Shown piece after piece: positions 63,340-64,000 of a stretch of DNA of 64,000 nucleotides. Position 1 is the stretch's first letter. Each line of letters opens with the position of its first letter. Made by a program: the position numbers and the translations under genes. Location: assembly GCA_903813345.2 (NCBI GenBank), contig CAIIXF020000002.1, positions 27,659,223 to 27,723,222 of the forward strand, read 5' to 3'. The notes beneath the pieces are model-generated. The model was not told where the DNA came from. It ran no database searches and saw only the letters and a program-made list of their open reading frames with translations. This stretch comes from Owenia fusiformis. Its lineage: Eukaryota; Annelida; Polychaeta; Sabellida; Oweniidae.

Positions 63340-64000
63340 TTATGTCACCACCAAAAGTGGTGACATATTGTTATGGTCTCCGTTTTTTTGCGACGGCGTC
63401 CGGCGGTTGGTGGTTGGCGTCCGGCGGTTGGCGGTTGGCGTCCGGCGTCTGTAACAATTTCTTACAACTTCCTATAACTTAACAAATACTGTTTAGACTG
63501 ACTTCAATTTTTTTCTAAATCATCTACATGTTCTAAGAAGTCCAAATCTGACTTTAGATTTGACATTTGACCTTCAATGACCTTCTCAAGGTCAAAAAGG
63601 TCTTTTTTCAACTTGCTTCACATTGACTAAATTTTTTTTCAAAATCATCTACATGTTCTCAGAAATTCAAATCTGACTTTAGATTTGACATTTGACCTTC
63701 AAATCTGACTTTAGATTTGACATTTGACCTTCAATGACCTTCTCAAGGTCAAAAAAGGTAAAAAAGGTCTGTTTTCAACTTGCTTCAAATTGACTAAATT
63801 TTTTTTTCAAAATCATCTACGTGTTCTCAGAAATTCAAATCTGACTTAAGATTTGACTTAAGATTTGACATTTGACCTTCAATGACCTTCTCAAGGTCAA
63901 AAAAGGTCAAAAGGTCTGTTTTCAACTTGCTTCAAATTGACTAAAAAATTTTTTCAAAATCATCTACGTGTTCTCAGAAATTCAAATCTGACTTTAGATT
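63340..64000 (+). mobile_element. GTCACCACC-family element, long copy running off the window
   Basis: Starts TATGTCACCACCAAAAGTGG, TGACATATTGTTATGGTCTC. Then come GGCGTCCGGCGGTTGG units (63400-63445), then at least four tandem units of TTCAACTTGCTTCAAATTGA, CATCTACRTGTTCTCAGAAA, TTCAAATCTGACTTTAGATT, TGACATTTGACCTTCAATGA and CCTTCTCAAGGTCAAAAAAG, with a period of about 125-160. It is the largest and least diverged copy and gives the family's orientation. Its right end lies beyond 64000. Confidence 0.75.

Overview
This is intron-rich, AT-rich eukaryotic nuclear DNA, almost certainly from an invertebrate animal. The genes are animal genes (CLN5, VPS37A, CNOT7/8-type CAF1, a MAM/CUB protein), splice sites are GT-AG, and introns are mostly 0.2-1.5 kb and packed with short inverted-repeat elements. 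An animal YccF-CAX exchanger fits a marine invertebrate. A lophotrochozoan such as a mollusc is my guess from base composition and repeat style, but the phylum cannot be settled by eye. All gene models below are hand-spliced; four of the five keep frame through every junction without forcing, and the fifth (VPS37A) has one uncertain donor.

Layout. 89-10625 (+): a membrane cation/proton exchanger with YccF membrane segments before the CAX core, 19 exons in view, 5' end outside the window. 13373-16489 (-): complete CLN5 (lysosomal), 4 exons, tail to tail with the exchanger. 18721-25272 (-): complete VPS37A (ESCRT-I), 11 exons. 29302-36427 (+): complete CNOT7/8 (CAF1 deadenylase), 6 coding exons and a roughly 4 kb 3' UTR, head to head with VPS37A across a short promoter with an ETS-like site. 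40641-45743: mobile-element debris. 45744-62831 (-): the 3' part of a secreted or surface MAM-MAM-CUB protein with Thr-rich linkers. Its 13.5 kb intron holds many repeats and a candidate small unrecognised gene (52781-55372, -). The window ends in a repeat at 63340-64000.

The genes do not form one pathway. VPS37A beside CNOT7 in divergent orientation matches the arrangement I know from human 8p22, so this looks like ancient microsynteny.

The most unusual signal is that tandem duplications straddle exon-intron junctions four times: three in the exchanger (a decayed pseudo-exon, a triplicated acceptor, a ten-copy exon tail plus donor) and one in VPS37A (an eight-copy exon tail plus donor). They would give competing splice sites inside essential genes. 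I saw no CRISPR array, no RNA gene I could support, and no recognisable retrovirus-like or Polinton-like element.
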